Of a stretch of 64,000 nucleotides of DNA, positions 33,309 through 43,368 are shown in pieces. The notes under the pieces are model-generated. The model made no database searches. It was not told the origin of the DNA and was given only the letters and a program-made list of their open reading frames with translations. The position numbers and the translations under genes were made by a program. The stretch lies in assembly GCF_032854445.1 (NCBI RefSeq), contig NC_088296.1:622001-686000 (forward strand), given 5' to 3'. The stretch is from Liolophura sinensis (taxonomy: Eukaryota > Mollusca > Polyplacophora > Chitonida > Chitonidae). The first letter of the stretch is position 1; each line of letters starts with the position of its first letter.

Positions 33309-33552
33309 AATATAATTAAACACGTACAACACTGAGAGTAAAACCAGTGCAGCGACGACCGTGTGATGGCTGGAAAATGTTCACACGGTACCAAAGAAAT
33401 ACGGCGTGTTCTCATTTTATTGTAACTGTTCATGTAAATGCATAAATGGTAGCAAGTCACACGTCCTCTAGCGCCGTGGCTTACAGAGAGTTAAATAAAA
33501 AGAAATGCAGAGATATGAATTGAAATTTATTACACGTCACAGGTTTAGAAAG
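33309..33552 (-). repeat. YHTVV dispersed repeat, copy in duplication unit 1
   Basis: On the minus strand the end of the copy reads HHTVVAALVLLSVLYVFNY. Upstream are the family blocks 'ttacaataaaatgagaaca' and 'ctctctgtaagccacggc'. Confidence 0.65.
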
Positions 33553-33783
33553 ACAAAATGCTGTGTTGTGTTTACCTGTACAGTTCTATCACCTGAAAGC
33601 GTCTGACAGCAACGTGCAGATGGTCGTGGATTTCTTCCGGGCTCTGGTATGAGCCAGGTTTCCTCGCACCATAATGTCGCCGTAATATGAGTGAAATATT
33701 TTTAAGTACGACGGCAATACCAATCCAATAAATAAATCAATTGTGTTACAAGGATATAAAGCTCAGCCTTTATCAATTTCCGC

Positions 33784-34048
33784 GGGGCCTCCGTGGCTCA
33801 GTTGGTTAGCGCGCTAGTGCAGCGTAATGACCCAGGAGTCTCTCACCAATGCGATCGCTGTGAGTTCAAGTCCAGATCATGCTGGCTTCCTCTGTACACC
33901 CGCACGTGGAAAGGTCTGCCAGCAACCTGCGGGTGGTCGTAGGTTTCCCCCGGGTTGTGCCTGGTTTCCACTCACCATAATGCTGGCCGCCGTCGTATAA
34001 GTTAAATATTCTTGAGTACGGGGTAAAACACCAATCAAATAAATATAT
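33784..34048 (+). mobile_element. SINE family 1, full length
   Basis: Head 'ggggcctccgtggctcagtt', body and tail are all present. It sits exactly at the junction of the two duplication units. Confidence 0.9.
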
Positions 34049-35249
34049 CGAATAATTCTCCTCGGAGCACAATGCCTTATGGACAGTTACGTAAAAAATG
34101 CAGTGATGTTAATAGCAATTTATGTCTGCACAGAAGTTCGGTCAGGACATTCCTGCTGCAGATTTGTGTTTTTTTGGTTTCGTTTTATTTATTGGCCTTA
34201 TTAGCTAATATATTATTTGATATCCGCATTATTAGGTTATGGAATTACGGTTTACTCCCATAACGCTGGCCAGCGTCGTCTAAGTGAACTATTCTTGAGA
34301 AAAGGTTTAAACCGTGATCCGCTCAGGTTTAAGCACAATAGTTACATGTATCTACTCACTCAGCAAATTAACTATGAATGTATTGTTCTTTCATTTTTTT
34401 TTCTTTTTCCCTGCTCATGGTCGAAAAACAAAACTACTGTCAATGAACAGACAAAGAAAAAGGTTATACAAGTCATGTCGCTAAGGTGTTATTGGCTCAG
34501 GCGGAGTCAAAAAGTTGGCAAGCTCAGAAATGGTTGCGGAATGTCCACCTAGGTCCTGGTTAGGTCTCAAGCGTCGGTCCTTTTTGTCCAAAACCTGCCC
34601 ATCAGGTGCTAAATCCGGTGAATATGCGTGTCAAGGGTGAACATGAAAGTTATTTGCATCCATAAATGCTCTTGTCAACTGAGCCGCACGGGGAAGAGCA
34701 TTCTCCTGCTGCATTGTGAACCAATGGGCCGTGATGCTGCATGTGAACCTTCACGTGGAGTGACACAAAACTCCATAGGAGTACATTTTTCTTACTTCTT
34801 CGACGTAGTGGTTAACGAATTAAAACAAATGCACATTTCGAGTTGTCACTAAACACCTCCATAAGTCAGTCGTTTTGTCTGTCAGTCGGTCTGCCAGTCG
34901 GCCTGTTAGGCAAATGTTTTCTAACATGGGAGTTCTTTCCGTTAACTTGGACCATCCATTAAAGACCGGCCTGTGTGCAACACGATACAAATTTACTCTT
35001 GTTTATCGGTACTTTCGTTTTTTGCCTTTATTTTTCTTCATCCCTTTTTTTTGCACACTGATAGAGAAATCCGATAAATGGCATTCACATGGAGGAATCA
35101 ACAGATCTTTTAATGAACCCAACAATTAACTCAAAGGAACAGAACTACACAGGACGTTTTTTACCCTGTTAACAGGTGGGATAAAATTATGATCAAACTC
35201 ATAAAGAACACCCATGGAAGCCGGTGAATACTATCAAGGTTTCATCGAA

Positions 35250-35490
35250 CTGCAATATAACTGAAGACGTACAACACTGAGAGTAAAACCAGAGCAGTGA
35301 CGACCGTATGATGGCTGGAAAATGTTCACACAGTACCGAAGAAATACGGCGTATTCTCATTTTATTGTAACTGTTCATGTAAATGCATAAATCGTAGCAA
35401 GTCACACGTCCTCTAGCGCCATGGCTTACAGAGAGTTAAATAAAAAGAAATGCAGAGATATGAATTGAAATTTATTACACGTTACAGGTT
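35250..35490 (-). repeat. YHTVV dispersed repeat, copy in duplication unit 2
   Basis: Duplicate of 33309-33552. The minus strand reads HHTVVTALVLLSVLYVFSY. Confidence 0.65.
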
Positions 35491-35723
35491 TAGAAAGACT
35501 CAGAATGCTGTGTTGTGTTCATCTGTACAGTTCTACCACCTGAAAAGGTCTGACAGCAACGTGCAGATGGTCGTGGATTTCCTCCGGGCTCTGGTATGAG
35601 TCAGGTTTCCTCGCACCATAATGTCGCCGTGATATAAGTGAAATATTTTTAAGTACGACGGAAAGACCAATCCAATCAATTGTGTTTACAAGGATATAAA
35701 GCTCAGCCTTTATCAATTTCCGA

Positions 35724-35987
35724 GGGGCCTCCGTGGCTCAGTTGGTTAGCGCGCTAGCGGAGCGTAATGACGCAGGAGTCTCTCACCAATGCGATCGCTG
35801 TGAGTTCAAGTCCAGCTCATGCTGGCTTCCTCTCCAGCCGTACGTGGGAAGGTCTGCCAGCAATCTGCGGATGGTCGTGGGTTTCCCCCGCTCTGTGCCT
35901 GGTTTCCACCCACCATAATGCTGGCCGCCATCGTATAAGTGAAATATTCTTGAGTACGGCGTAAAACACCAATCAAATAAATCAAAT
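35724..35987 (+). mobile_element. SINE family 1, full length
   Basis: Complete head, body and tail. It lacks the 'tgtacacccgcacg' change of the two copies upstream and has the usual 'ctccagccgtacgtggg'. The third SINE is therefore not a simple third duplicate. Confidence 0.9.
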
Positions 35988-35988
35988 A

Positions 35989-36630
35989 CACTCTTTGAAA
36001 AAAGAAAAAAAGAAATTCAAAACTGATACAATTTTGTACACATATGTGAACTCAAACAGTTTTGTAGGGTTGCACATTGTTACTGGAATGTTTCAGAAGA
36101 TAATCCTTGACCAAACGCAACCAAAAACGATTTTGAACGGCTTTATCAATTAGGATTGTTATGATGTGTGTTGATGTCGTGCAGCACGAAGTTCAGGCAC
36201 AATGATTGTTTGTCACGTGCAAAACATGAGTACAGCATGTGGCTATAAAAGACCCAAACAAATCTCACAATTTTATCCAATATCTGTGCAAGTACTGTAC
36301 ACGAAAATGGGACGTCTCAACGCTGCCGACCAAAATCAGGCAATTGGACGATTGCAAGCTGGCGAATCAAAGAGTCAGACAATCAGGAAACGTCTCCGAG
36401 AAGTAGGAATACGTGCCAAAAGTACAAAAGTTGCCCCGTCTTTGACACGACTACATCGACGTCGACGAGTGAGATGGTGTACCACGGTGCTGCATGGAAC
36501 CTGGCAAACTGGAGGCGCACATGGTTTAGCGATGAAGAGTGTATATCAAATTTATCAATTTCCTCAGTCATTGTTCTGTGATAGCATGCTATCTTCTCGG
36601 CTAAGGTGGCCCGTTTCGTAATAAAGAGTG
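35989..36630 (+). mobile_element. Internally deleted Tc1/mariner-like transposon
   Basis: The ends begin 'cactctttg' and finish 'aaagagtg', an 8-bp inverted match. The left end is preceded by TA; the right end has lost it. Within it, 36307-36621 encodes the start of a Tc1-type transposase (MGRLNAADQNQAIGRLQAGES). This jumps directly to a later part (KRLREVGIRA, then RRRRVRWC), so the second helix-turn-helix and linker are missing. The first catalytic Asp region is present only out of frame (the 'tggtttagcgatgaa' stretch near 36522), and the second half of the DDE domain is absent. It is non-autonomous. Confidence 0.7.
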
Positions 36631-37065
36631 CGATATAGTAAGCATACTATATCAAAGGAGAGTCAAGTTGCAAGGGGGATTGATCTAATTTCACAATGTA
36701 CATGCCTCAGAGGCGAGGGGTCGCTTGCTCAAAGTGATTGTAGATTGCACTGGTGACACGTGTTAAAAATATTTGTGGTCATGGCAATTACATACAACTT
36801 AAGTCTACGATTGGTTTGTGCAAGAGACCATAGGTCCTTTGCATTGTTTGATTGTTACTGAATGTCAAATATGCATGTTGATTAATATAGGCCAGTGACG
36901 TCTAATAATTGTCATTTACATGTACATCACTGCATTTTTTTTACCTAGTTCTGCCTTATTATTTGTGTAATTATAAAGCCAGAACGGCCGGAATGAACCT
37001 CGCCGGTTCTGGCTTCTTGGAGCCTTGCAAGGAGCTGGTATGGTAGAGTGATATCCACGATAAAG
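36631..37065. other. Spacer with a partial dispersed repeat and a hairpin
   Basis: 36888-36960 is a partial YHTVV-family copy (gtgacgtctaataattg, ttttacctagttctgcc). 36976-37015 can form a hairpin: aagccagaac.ggc pairs with gccggttctggctt across a 13-base loop. No gene. Confidence 0.45.
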
Positions 37066-37319
37066 GGGGGGCCTCTGTCAGGTTACCACGCCATCACGGC
37101 GCTATGTCCTAGGAGCCTCCTACCAATGTGGTCGCTGTGAGTTCAGTCCAGCTCATGTTGGCTTCCTCTCCGGCACTACGTGAGTCTGCCATCAACCTGC
37201 AGGTGGGCGTGGGTTTCCCCCGGGCTTTGCCAGGTTTACCCCGACCATTTTGCTGGTTGCCGTGGTATAAAGTGAACTATTCTTGCGTACAGCGTGAAAT
37301 CCCAAATAAATAAATAAAT
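37066..37319 (+). mobile_element. SINE family 1, old copy
   Basis: The head is degenerate (cctctgtcaggttaccacg), but the B-box region, body and tail are recognisable with many changes. Confidence 0.75.
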
Positions 37320-37670
37320 CCAGGCAAAAAATGTACACAAGTTCCGTGAAATGAACAAGTACTTGAAAAGTACGAGCTTCCTACATGTGACTCAAAGATC
37401 GTTTTTATACGTGGAAACCGACAGCTTATGTTCATCCAGACCTAACAACAGATCCAGCACTGACAACGGGGCATTCGACATTTTCCTTTCTCCCGACCGG
37501 TTTTCATCAACGACTGGACATCCAAAACCTTTAACCACTCTGCCACTGCTCCAGGATTGCTATTTAATCTGAAGAATCTCTTCAGTCTCTGTGAAATTGT
37601 TAGGCACATTGCGAGACGCAGTGGTTCATCATTTTGTGACTGTCATAATCCTCACAACCATCATTCATTT

Positions 37671-37855
37671 ACTTATTTATTTTATATTTATTTGGTTGAT
37701 GTTTTACGCCGTACTCAATGATATTTCTCTCATACAACGCAGGACAGTATGATGAGATTATGCTTTCCCAGAAAGCATGAGCTGAACTTGAATTCACAGA
37801 AACTGCATGGGCGGGAGGCCCTTCGGTGTGCTAACCCCCTCCGGCACAGTGGCAC
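37671..37855 (-). mobile_element. SINE family 1, old copy, middle deleted
   Basis: The inverted tail (gatgttttacgccgtactca) is followed by parts of the head (agcatgagctgaacttgaat). The body is largely missing. Confidence 0.65.
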
Positions 37856-38087
37856 CCATTGCCATCGTATAAGTGAAAAATTAAGTGCAGCTTAAAAATA
37901 GTTTACACATATAAAACTCCAAGTTATGAAAAAACAAAGATATAAATCATTTTCTACATTGTTCATAACTGTGTATAACTTTACTGTTCTACTCGAGTTT
38001 CAAAATGTGGATAGTGTCATTTAAAAGAAAATAGCGCAATGGTTTATTCAGTGCTTTATATTTACATTCTGTAAAGGTGTGAGTAGC

Positions 38088-38203
38088 AATATGGTGGGAG
38101 GAACCGGGAAAACCCAAAGCCAGCATAAGCTGCACTTGAACTCACAAGGCCCACACTGGTGGGTCATTGTACTCCGCTAGCACACTGACCTGAGCGACAG
38201 AGT
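38088..38203 (-). mobile_element. SINE family 1, decayed fragment
   Basis: The inverted body (atatggtgggaggaaccggg) and head (cacttgaactcacaaggccc) are present; the tail is missing. Confidence 0.65.
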
Positions 38204-38407
38204 CCCCTTCCATTATTAAAGGCAGGGGTGTAGGCATAATAGATAACATCAATCACGAAATAATGATGTAGAAGAGTCCTAGGAAGTTTTACAACTGTCT
38301 GTTGCAGCGCTTGCCATTAATTAAACATTGTGCCATCTTTTGTTTGCTCCTACACTTATTAAAAATCGAGATAAAAAAATGTTATATCTGGATACAGTTT
38401 AAACACA

Positions 38408-38715
38408 TTATAATTAAAGACGAACAGCATAGAGAGTAAGACCAGAACAGCGACGACAGTGTGCTAGACGTACAGCATAAAGAGTAAGACCAGAACAGCG
38501 ACGACAATCTGATAGTTAACCAAAATGGTCAAATGTAACCGGTGAAATACTGTCTTCAATTTACCTCAGTCAGGGTTTTATTGTTCATGTTCATTTAATG
38601 CATAAATGATAGCAATTTACACGCCTACTAGCACCGTGACTTAAGCAGAATTAGATAAATAAAAGGGAGTGATTTTAGTTGTAATATATTAGACGCCACT
38701 GGTCCAGAATTACTC
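38408..38715 (-). repeat. YHTVV dispersed repeat with an internal duplication
   Basis: The peptide-coding end is duplicated in tandem (gagtaagaccagaacagcg twice, 38429 and 38479). On the minus strand it reads YQIVVAVLVLLFMLYV and then HTVVAVLVLLSMLFVFN. It also contains the 'atgtaaccggtgaaatac' block found between the two minisatellites at 5920-5973. This copy shows how tandem growth can begin in this segment. Confidence 0.65.
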
Positions 38716-38859
38716 AAAATGCTAACGCGTTATCACATTTAACATACAATCATTTTAAGACATTGTAACATTGGACCAGCATCAGGAAACAAAACGGAAA
38801 GTTCTGCCTTTGACACATATTCTGCGTGCTAAGTATTACAAGACTAAGCAGGTGAAACA

Positions 38860-39410
38860 TTAGAAATTTGGGTTGAAAGAAGGTCTTTTCTCGGTGAATT
38901 TCTCTCCCTTCTCATCAGAATCCTTGTTTATGTTGGTCACGGTATGACGATCTCCATTCTCAACTTTAGTGGTGGTATTGGATTGATTGATGTGTAAGTG
39001 CATGGGTTCCTTCGCCTCTACAGCCCGCATTACTTCCTCCATTTTTTCGTTTAACGTGGTCAACTTAGCATCAGACTGTCGCTGGTTTTCAAGCATGTGT
39101 TCCAGGCATTTTCCCAGATCCACCATGGACATTTCGTCAGATGTGCTTTGTTTATATTCAAACAACTCGTCTTTGAGTTCCCTTACTTTCTTCCTCAACT
39201 TTCGTATATCTTCATTTTTCTTCGCTATTTCTTTCTCCTTCTCAACAATGGCTTTCTTTAGATGCGTCTGATTTGTGCTCCTGTTCTTAAGAACATGGTT
39301 TTCGGTTTCCAGCTTTTGTATTTTTTTCTCCAAACGAATTATATTTTCTTGGAGCTGTTGTATTTTGCCATGGGGCTGTTTGCCATTTTCTCGAGATAAG
39401 AGAATTTTTA
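38860..39410 (-). CDS. Coiled-coil protein, probable 3'-terminal exon
   Basis: The minus frame is open from an in-frame stop near 39414 to the stop at 38860, about 180 codons. From about 39380 to 39150 it encodes heptad-rich, highly charged helix (LEKKIQKLETENHVLKN, then VEKEKEIAKKNEDIRKLRKK). It continues with a second helical part (LEHMLENQRQSDAKLTTLNE) and ends in a polar tail rich in Asn, Thr and Lys. No ATG precedes the coil, so the 5' part is probably another exon. A possible acceptor is 'ttctcttatctcgag', just before the GKQPHGK codons. The unbroken frame and biased composition support a real exon. Function unknown. Confidence 0.6.
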
Positions 39411-39675
39411 CTCAGTAGTTCTCGTTGACTGACTTATTCGGATCGATCAAGACCATAACACCAATAAAATATAATAATACTATTAGGTATTTCCTGTGTC
39501 AACACAGGCTGAAAACTATCTGACAGGTATCGATGAATTTGAATATGTCGACTGATGGCAGCAAATCAGGTCATCTATCGCCGGTTACTGTGGAGAAAAA
39601 TAAAACAGCGTAAGTCAGAATGAATTACTATTACATTTTAAAGGCCATTAAGCAATCATGGTTTTTCGTAATATG

Positions 39676-39735
39676 ATAAAACACTACACGATCGATAGTG
39701 AAAGCAGAGCAGTGAAGACAGTGTGATAGTAGGAA
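39676..39735 (-). repeat. YHTVV dispersed repeat, partial copy
   Basis: Only the peptide-coding end is present. The minus strand reads YHTVFTALLSLSIV before a stop. Confidence 0.5.
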
Positions 39736-39859
39736 AAAAGTTCTCGGTTTCAATCAACACCAGAAATTATTGCTGAAAAAACTACTTCGAATGTGCAAAG
39801 GTTATTCCATTAACTTTAATTTTCCTAGGTATGACAAAGAGTGTAATTCTCTTCTAAGT

Positions 39860-40258
39860 AAATATGGAGTTGGATATATGAACAGTTGCAATCAAAGCCG
39901 ACAAAAATATTTTGTTATCTATTTAATTTTATTTTAGAGATGGCTTATATATCACCATGGTACACGATCTGAATACTTATTTCATTCTTTCATCTAGAAC
40001 ATTCCTTGCGTGTTTCCAACATAAAAGAAAACTGTTGACTGCTACTCTTTGCAATTTTTCGTTTTATTCTCGAGCTTGATATACTTTCTTAGTTCTTTGG
40101 TGGTTTATGGTTATCGTCGTTTTGGGAATAGGCCTCGCCATTATTGACCTGGAACGTCCATTTTCTCTAACGACCGTATACGAATATCTGTTTGGACGCA
40201 TAGATACATGTAATCCGGGGAATCCGAGTAATCCGCGAAATCCGGCGTCTTTGTAATT
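39860..40258 (+). repeat. Exon-like dispersed segment, copy 3 (best preserved)
   Basis: Inverted relative to copies 1 and 2. A good acceptor (gatatactttcttag) precedes 40096. From there a frame stays open to a stop at 40258, with a hydrophobic start (LWWFMVIVVLGIGLAIIDLE), a middle TVYEYLFGRIDTC and an end with three NP-x-NP turns (NPGNPSNPRNP). This looks like the last exon of a small membrane-anchored protein, of which copies 1 and 2 are decayed duplicates. No upstream exon was identified. Confidence 0.4.
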
Positions 40259-41187
40259 TACCACAGTTGAGGTTTTATTAGGCTTCTAAGCGAATATTGG
40301 GTCAGCGAACAGATGAAGTACATATCTTAGGACCGCAGAGCTAGGATTGATAGTTTTGATATTAAAATGCGTTTAAAAACTTGTTATTTTAATTAATAGT
40401 CAGCTCGTAGATCTCCAAAAGGTCGTAGATCTCCAAAACCGCAGCAGGTAGGAAAACAAGCTTGTCATTTTTAATAGGTAACTTATGGAGCAACGTTTGA
40501 CGTTTTGTACTGTTTGGCCAGTCACGTGATTCATAGCCTTTTTGAATTTTATTGATAAGCTTAAACCATGTTTTTTCCGTAAATCGGTTGATGATCTTTG
40601 GATGCAATTTTACTTGCAAGTTTTAGATGGATCGCTGTACCCATATTGTACAAAAACTTTTTGTTTGTTATGCAAGTTGTGCTGTAACTGACCGAGGATA
40701 TTGGCTTAAAAGTAGGTCAAGTCTAAAAACTAAAAAATGATTAAATAAACACGCTGCTAGTGTAAAGGCCAAAGAACTTTTGTTGGCTCTGATTTATGTG
40801 TTAATATGTTCATGTATTCTGGCGTGCAATGAAAGTCCGTTGTTTCGCTTTTATGGTTTTTACATCACTCAGGAAGGTGTTGCGCGCGATGTGAACTTTG
40901 ACACTGACATACAAAATGTGGTCGACTTGTTGACATTATGAAAGCGGTGTAATGGTCTATAAAACGATATTTCAAATGCACTGACATTCTGTATGTCTCG
41001 TAAAGATATGTTCTCTCTTCGCCTGTGATATTTGCACGCGACAGACAACTATGTTCATTGAAATTAATTGTTTCATTACCTCTTTTCTTTTCCGCCAAAG
41101 ATCGCACTACAACTACAACATATCGTAAATGTAATCAGTATTATACAGTAAGTATAATTAACAGTATTGACGGCCTGGCGCCTACAC
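40259..41187. other. Intergenic, no gene seen
   Basis: Short frames only. A near-exact local duplication, 'tcgtagatctccaaaa' (40406 and 40422), is the only structure noted. Confidence 0.4.
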
Positions 41188-41200
41188 TCTATGGCATATA

Positions 41201-41449
41201 CTCGGTTAGCGCGCTAACGCAGCGTGATGACCCAGGAGTCTCTCACCAATGCGGTCGCTGTGAGTTCAAGTCCAGCTCATGCTGGCTTCCTCTCCGGCCA
41301 TACGTGGGAAGGTCTGCCAGCAACCTGCGGATGGTCGTGGGTTTTCCCCAGGCTGTGCCCGGTTTCCTCCCACCATAATGCTGGCCACCGTCGTATAAGT
41401 GAAATATTCTTGAGTACGGCGTAAAACACCAATCAAATAAATAAATAGA
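41201..41449 (+). mobile_element. SINE family 1, slightly 5'-truncated
   Basis: It begins at 'ctcggttagcgcgcta', lacking about the first 20 bases of the head, and continues to a complete tail. It is flanked by the 13-bp repeat tctatggcatata at 41188-41200 and 41450-41462. Truncation at the 5' end together with a target duplication is typical of target-primed reverse transcription. Confidence 0.95.
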
Positions 41450-41615
41450 TCTATGGCATATATCAAAAGCGCGTACTAAATGAAGGCATCTTATGCAGAT
41501 TTATGTTTGTTTTCTTTGCAGTCAATAGTATGTTTCCGAGCTATATGTGATCACAACTTTATGCGGATTCAAGTCTTGTTCCACCGCTGTACCACGGTTC
41601 AAGCTTGTTCGTTAA

Positions 41616-41928
41616 CTCACTCACTCCGACGCGCGGTTCAGGCCGTATGCAGAGCGCTCTGTCTCAACCCGAGGTGCGAGTATATCCGCGCGGCCGATAA
41701 GGACCTCATTTCCCGAGGAGCGCCTAAACCCGCATATAACACCACTTCACATTGGGTGCATATTTTGCTTTCAACTGTTTTGTGTTTCAGTATAAACCAA
41801 TCAAAACACACCTAATGAATGTCTCAGGCTTGTGTTTAATGGTATTTTGGCGCTTTTTATTGGCTTGAATACCTAACCACAACAAAAATAGAATCTATTT
41901 TTAGACTCGCACACACTCGAGTGTCAAC
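41616..41928 (+). other. piggyBac 5' non-coding region
   Basis: This lies between the left terminal repeat and the ATG at 41929. It contains a short palindromic GC stretch (tccgcgcggcc near 41688). Part of it (agagcgctct region) may be subterminal repeat. No ORF. Confidence 0.6.
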
Positions 41929-41962
41929 ATGGCTTCGTTGGCCGCGTCCAGCGAAGACGAGA
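41929..41962 (+). pseudogene. piggyBac transposase, first 11 codons
   Basis: ATG at 41929 starts MASLAASSEDE and is cut by the Polinton at 41963. The reading resumes after the other Polinton end at 55655 with the next acidic codons (DCLGFKTDD). The duplicated cgagga lies within the codons GAC GAG GAT. Confidence 0.8.
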
Positions 41963-42119
41963 AGTAGTATACACAATGCCGGTTCTGGCGCACCCTCTAC
42001 TTCGCAAATAGAGGCTCCCAGCTCCCATTCCAGGCGAGGTCCAGAAGTTCTAGTATACGCACTATAGGTTCTGGCGCACGCCCCCATTGGGGCCTTCCCC
42101 ATAACAAATAGAGGCTCCC
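41963..42119 (+). repeat. Polinton left terminal inverted repeat
   Basis: This matches 55498-55654 inverted with only scattered differences. It contains an internal two-fold repeat: 'agtatac.cac.at' then 'ggttctggcgcac' then 'aaatagaggctccca' occurs from 41966 and again from 42052. Tandem subrepeats are known in Polinton ends. Confidence 0.92.
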
Positions 42120-42546
42120 ACGCACTCGGTGTCAGTCATTGGTGGGAAAAGTGTGATATATTTGGTGCCCCCAAAAACAGTCAATTTCTGGGGTCCAATA
42201 GTAATACATTATTTCCAGTGATATAATGGCAATTAAAGCTATTAAAAGGTCTTGATTTTCAATGATACAGTGGCGATAAAATGTCTCCGGCGGCAGACAT
42301 CCTGCTTATTTATGGCGGCCCCCAAACCCCCTGGACTCCCTATTGTGAAATCCTGGCTAATGCCCTGCCCCCGGGGCTCTCGACACAGAGCATGGGGTTG
42401 CCCTGGTTCAAAACAAGTTCCCCCTGGGCACCTCCCCAGAACATCATTCGGAAAGAGCGTTTTTCAGCTCTTGCCGAGCTAGTTTTCGGCCGCGATCTAT
42501 AAGTTGTTTTTTCGTGCTCTCATCGATCTCTACCGCGTTGAATGCC
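42120..42546. other. Polinton left subterminal region
   Basis: A 73-codon plus-strand frame (42281-42502; SPAADILLIYGGPQTPW) is open. Nothing in it resembles a known element protein, and most of it overlaps the 3' side of the minus-strand gene that follows. I do not call it a gene. Confidence 0.4.
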
Positions 42547-43296
42547 TTACGAGACTATCTCCTGCTTCAGATCAGAGTAGTTCTTGAGCTCCTGAACGAC
42601 TTGCTTGAACTCTACGCCCGAAATAACACCATCAGATAATGCCGTAGATACCTGCGCACGGATGCTGTTAAGTTTGGCTTCAGCCAACAGCCGTATATCG
42701 TTATGTTTCTTGGCTTTTGCGTGAAGTCTGCGGCTAACGAATTTTCAGGCGATATTTAAGACACCGCAAGCTAGGGTCGCAGCTTCCATAGCCAAGACAG
42801 CAGGGGCTGGAATTATTGTTGTGAGTAGTCCCACGCCTGCAACCCCTAGCCCCAAACCAGTCGTGAGCATGGCCGAATCAAGGGCCTCGGCGGCTAAGAC
42901 ACCGCGCCGGTACTTTTTGTACAGGGCCCGACGGAGATCTCGCTCAGATTCAAGCTGCCTCTGTATTTCGCTGATGTACTGCAGACGATGGGCGTGCGCC
43001 ACGCTCTCCAGGGGGTTTTCAACCATAATCGTCGGCGCGGTCGGGGCTAAGGGATGGTCATCCGTAATCGTCGGCAAGGGGTTTTCATCCGTGATCGCCC
43101 CATATTGTCCGTCCTATGAATCAATAACGTCGGTATACTCTAAATCGTCATCGGGAATACTAACACGAAAGCTGCGAAGTCTTATACCGGACTCTAAATA
43201 GATGCCATTGAGATTGTCATCGCCCCCTGCAAAGACCCGCATGTCCTCGAGAGAGCTCCGGATAACTGGATCGCCCTGGGCCTGTAGTTTGATCAT
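42547..43296 (-). pseudogene. Polinton hydrophobic-hairpin protein, two in-frame stops
   Basis: ATG at 43296 to TAA at 42547 is one frame of 249 codons interrupted by TAG at 43116-43114 and TGA at 42747-42745. The N-terminal third (IKLQAQGDPVIRSSLEDMRV) is polar. A charged helix (LESERDLRRALYKKYRRG) precedes two hydrophobic segments separated by a short turn (GLGLGVAGVGLLTTIIPAP; LAMEAATLACGVLNIA). The C-terminal part is charged (AKAKKHNDIRLLAEAKLN). I have seen proteins of this layout in invertebrate Polintons. A membrane or virion-associated role is a guess. Both stops are single-base changes. Confidence 0.65.
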
Positions 43297-43368
43297 AAGT
43301 CAGAGCTCCTTTCCATCGTGCTCTGCAGGCCACTTTAGTCTCACCCGGGTAATTAAGGAGGAACGGCG

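Larger units (their letters stand above)
31801..33783. repeat. ~2-kb tandem segmental duplication, unit 1
   Basis: 31801-33783 and 33784-35723 are near-identical along their length. Both carry a SINE at the left end, then the same unique sequence, a YHTVV-family copy and a SINE-like tail fragment (33598-33739). Differences are point changes and small indels (for example around 33055). A third SINE follows unit 2. Confidence 0.9.
33784..35723. repeat. ~2-kb tandem segmental duplication, unit 2
   Basis: Second unit of the duplication described at 31801. It differs by scattered substitutions and by small deletions (for example near 34160 and 35015). The boundary coincides with the first base of a SINE head. 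Confidence 0.9.

Noticed and set aside
42281-42502. 73-codon plus frame in the Polinton left arm
   Set aside because: No similarity to known element proteins; the opposite strand carries the end of the gene at 42547-43296 and its decayed downstream region.
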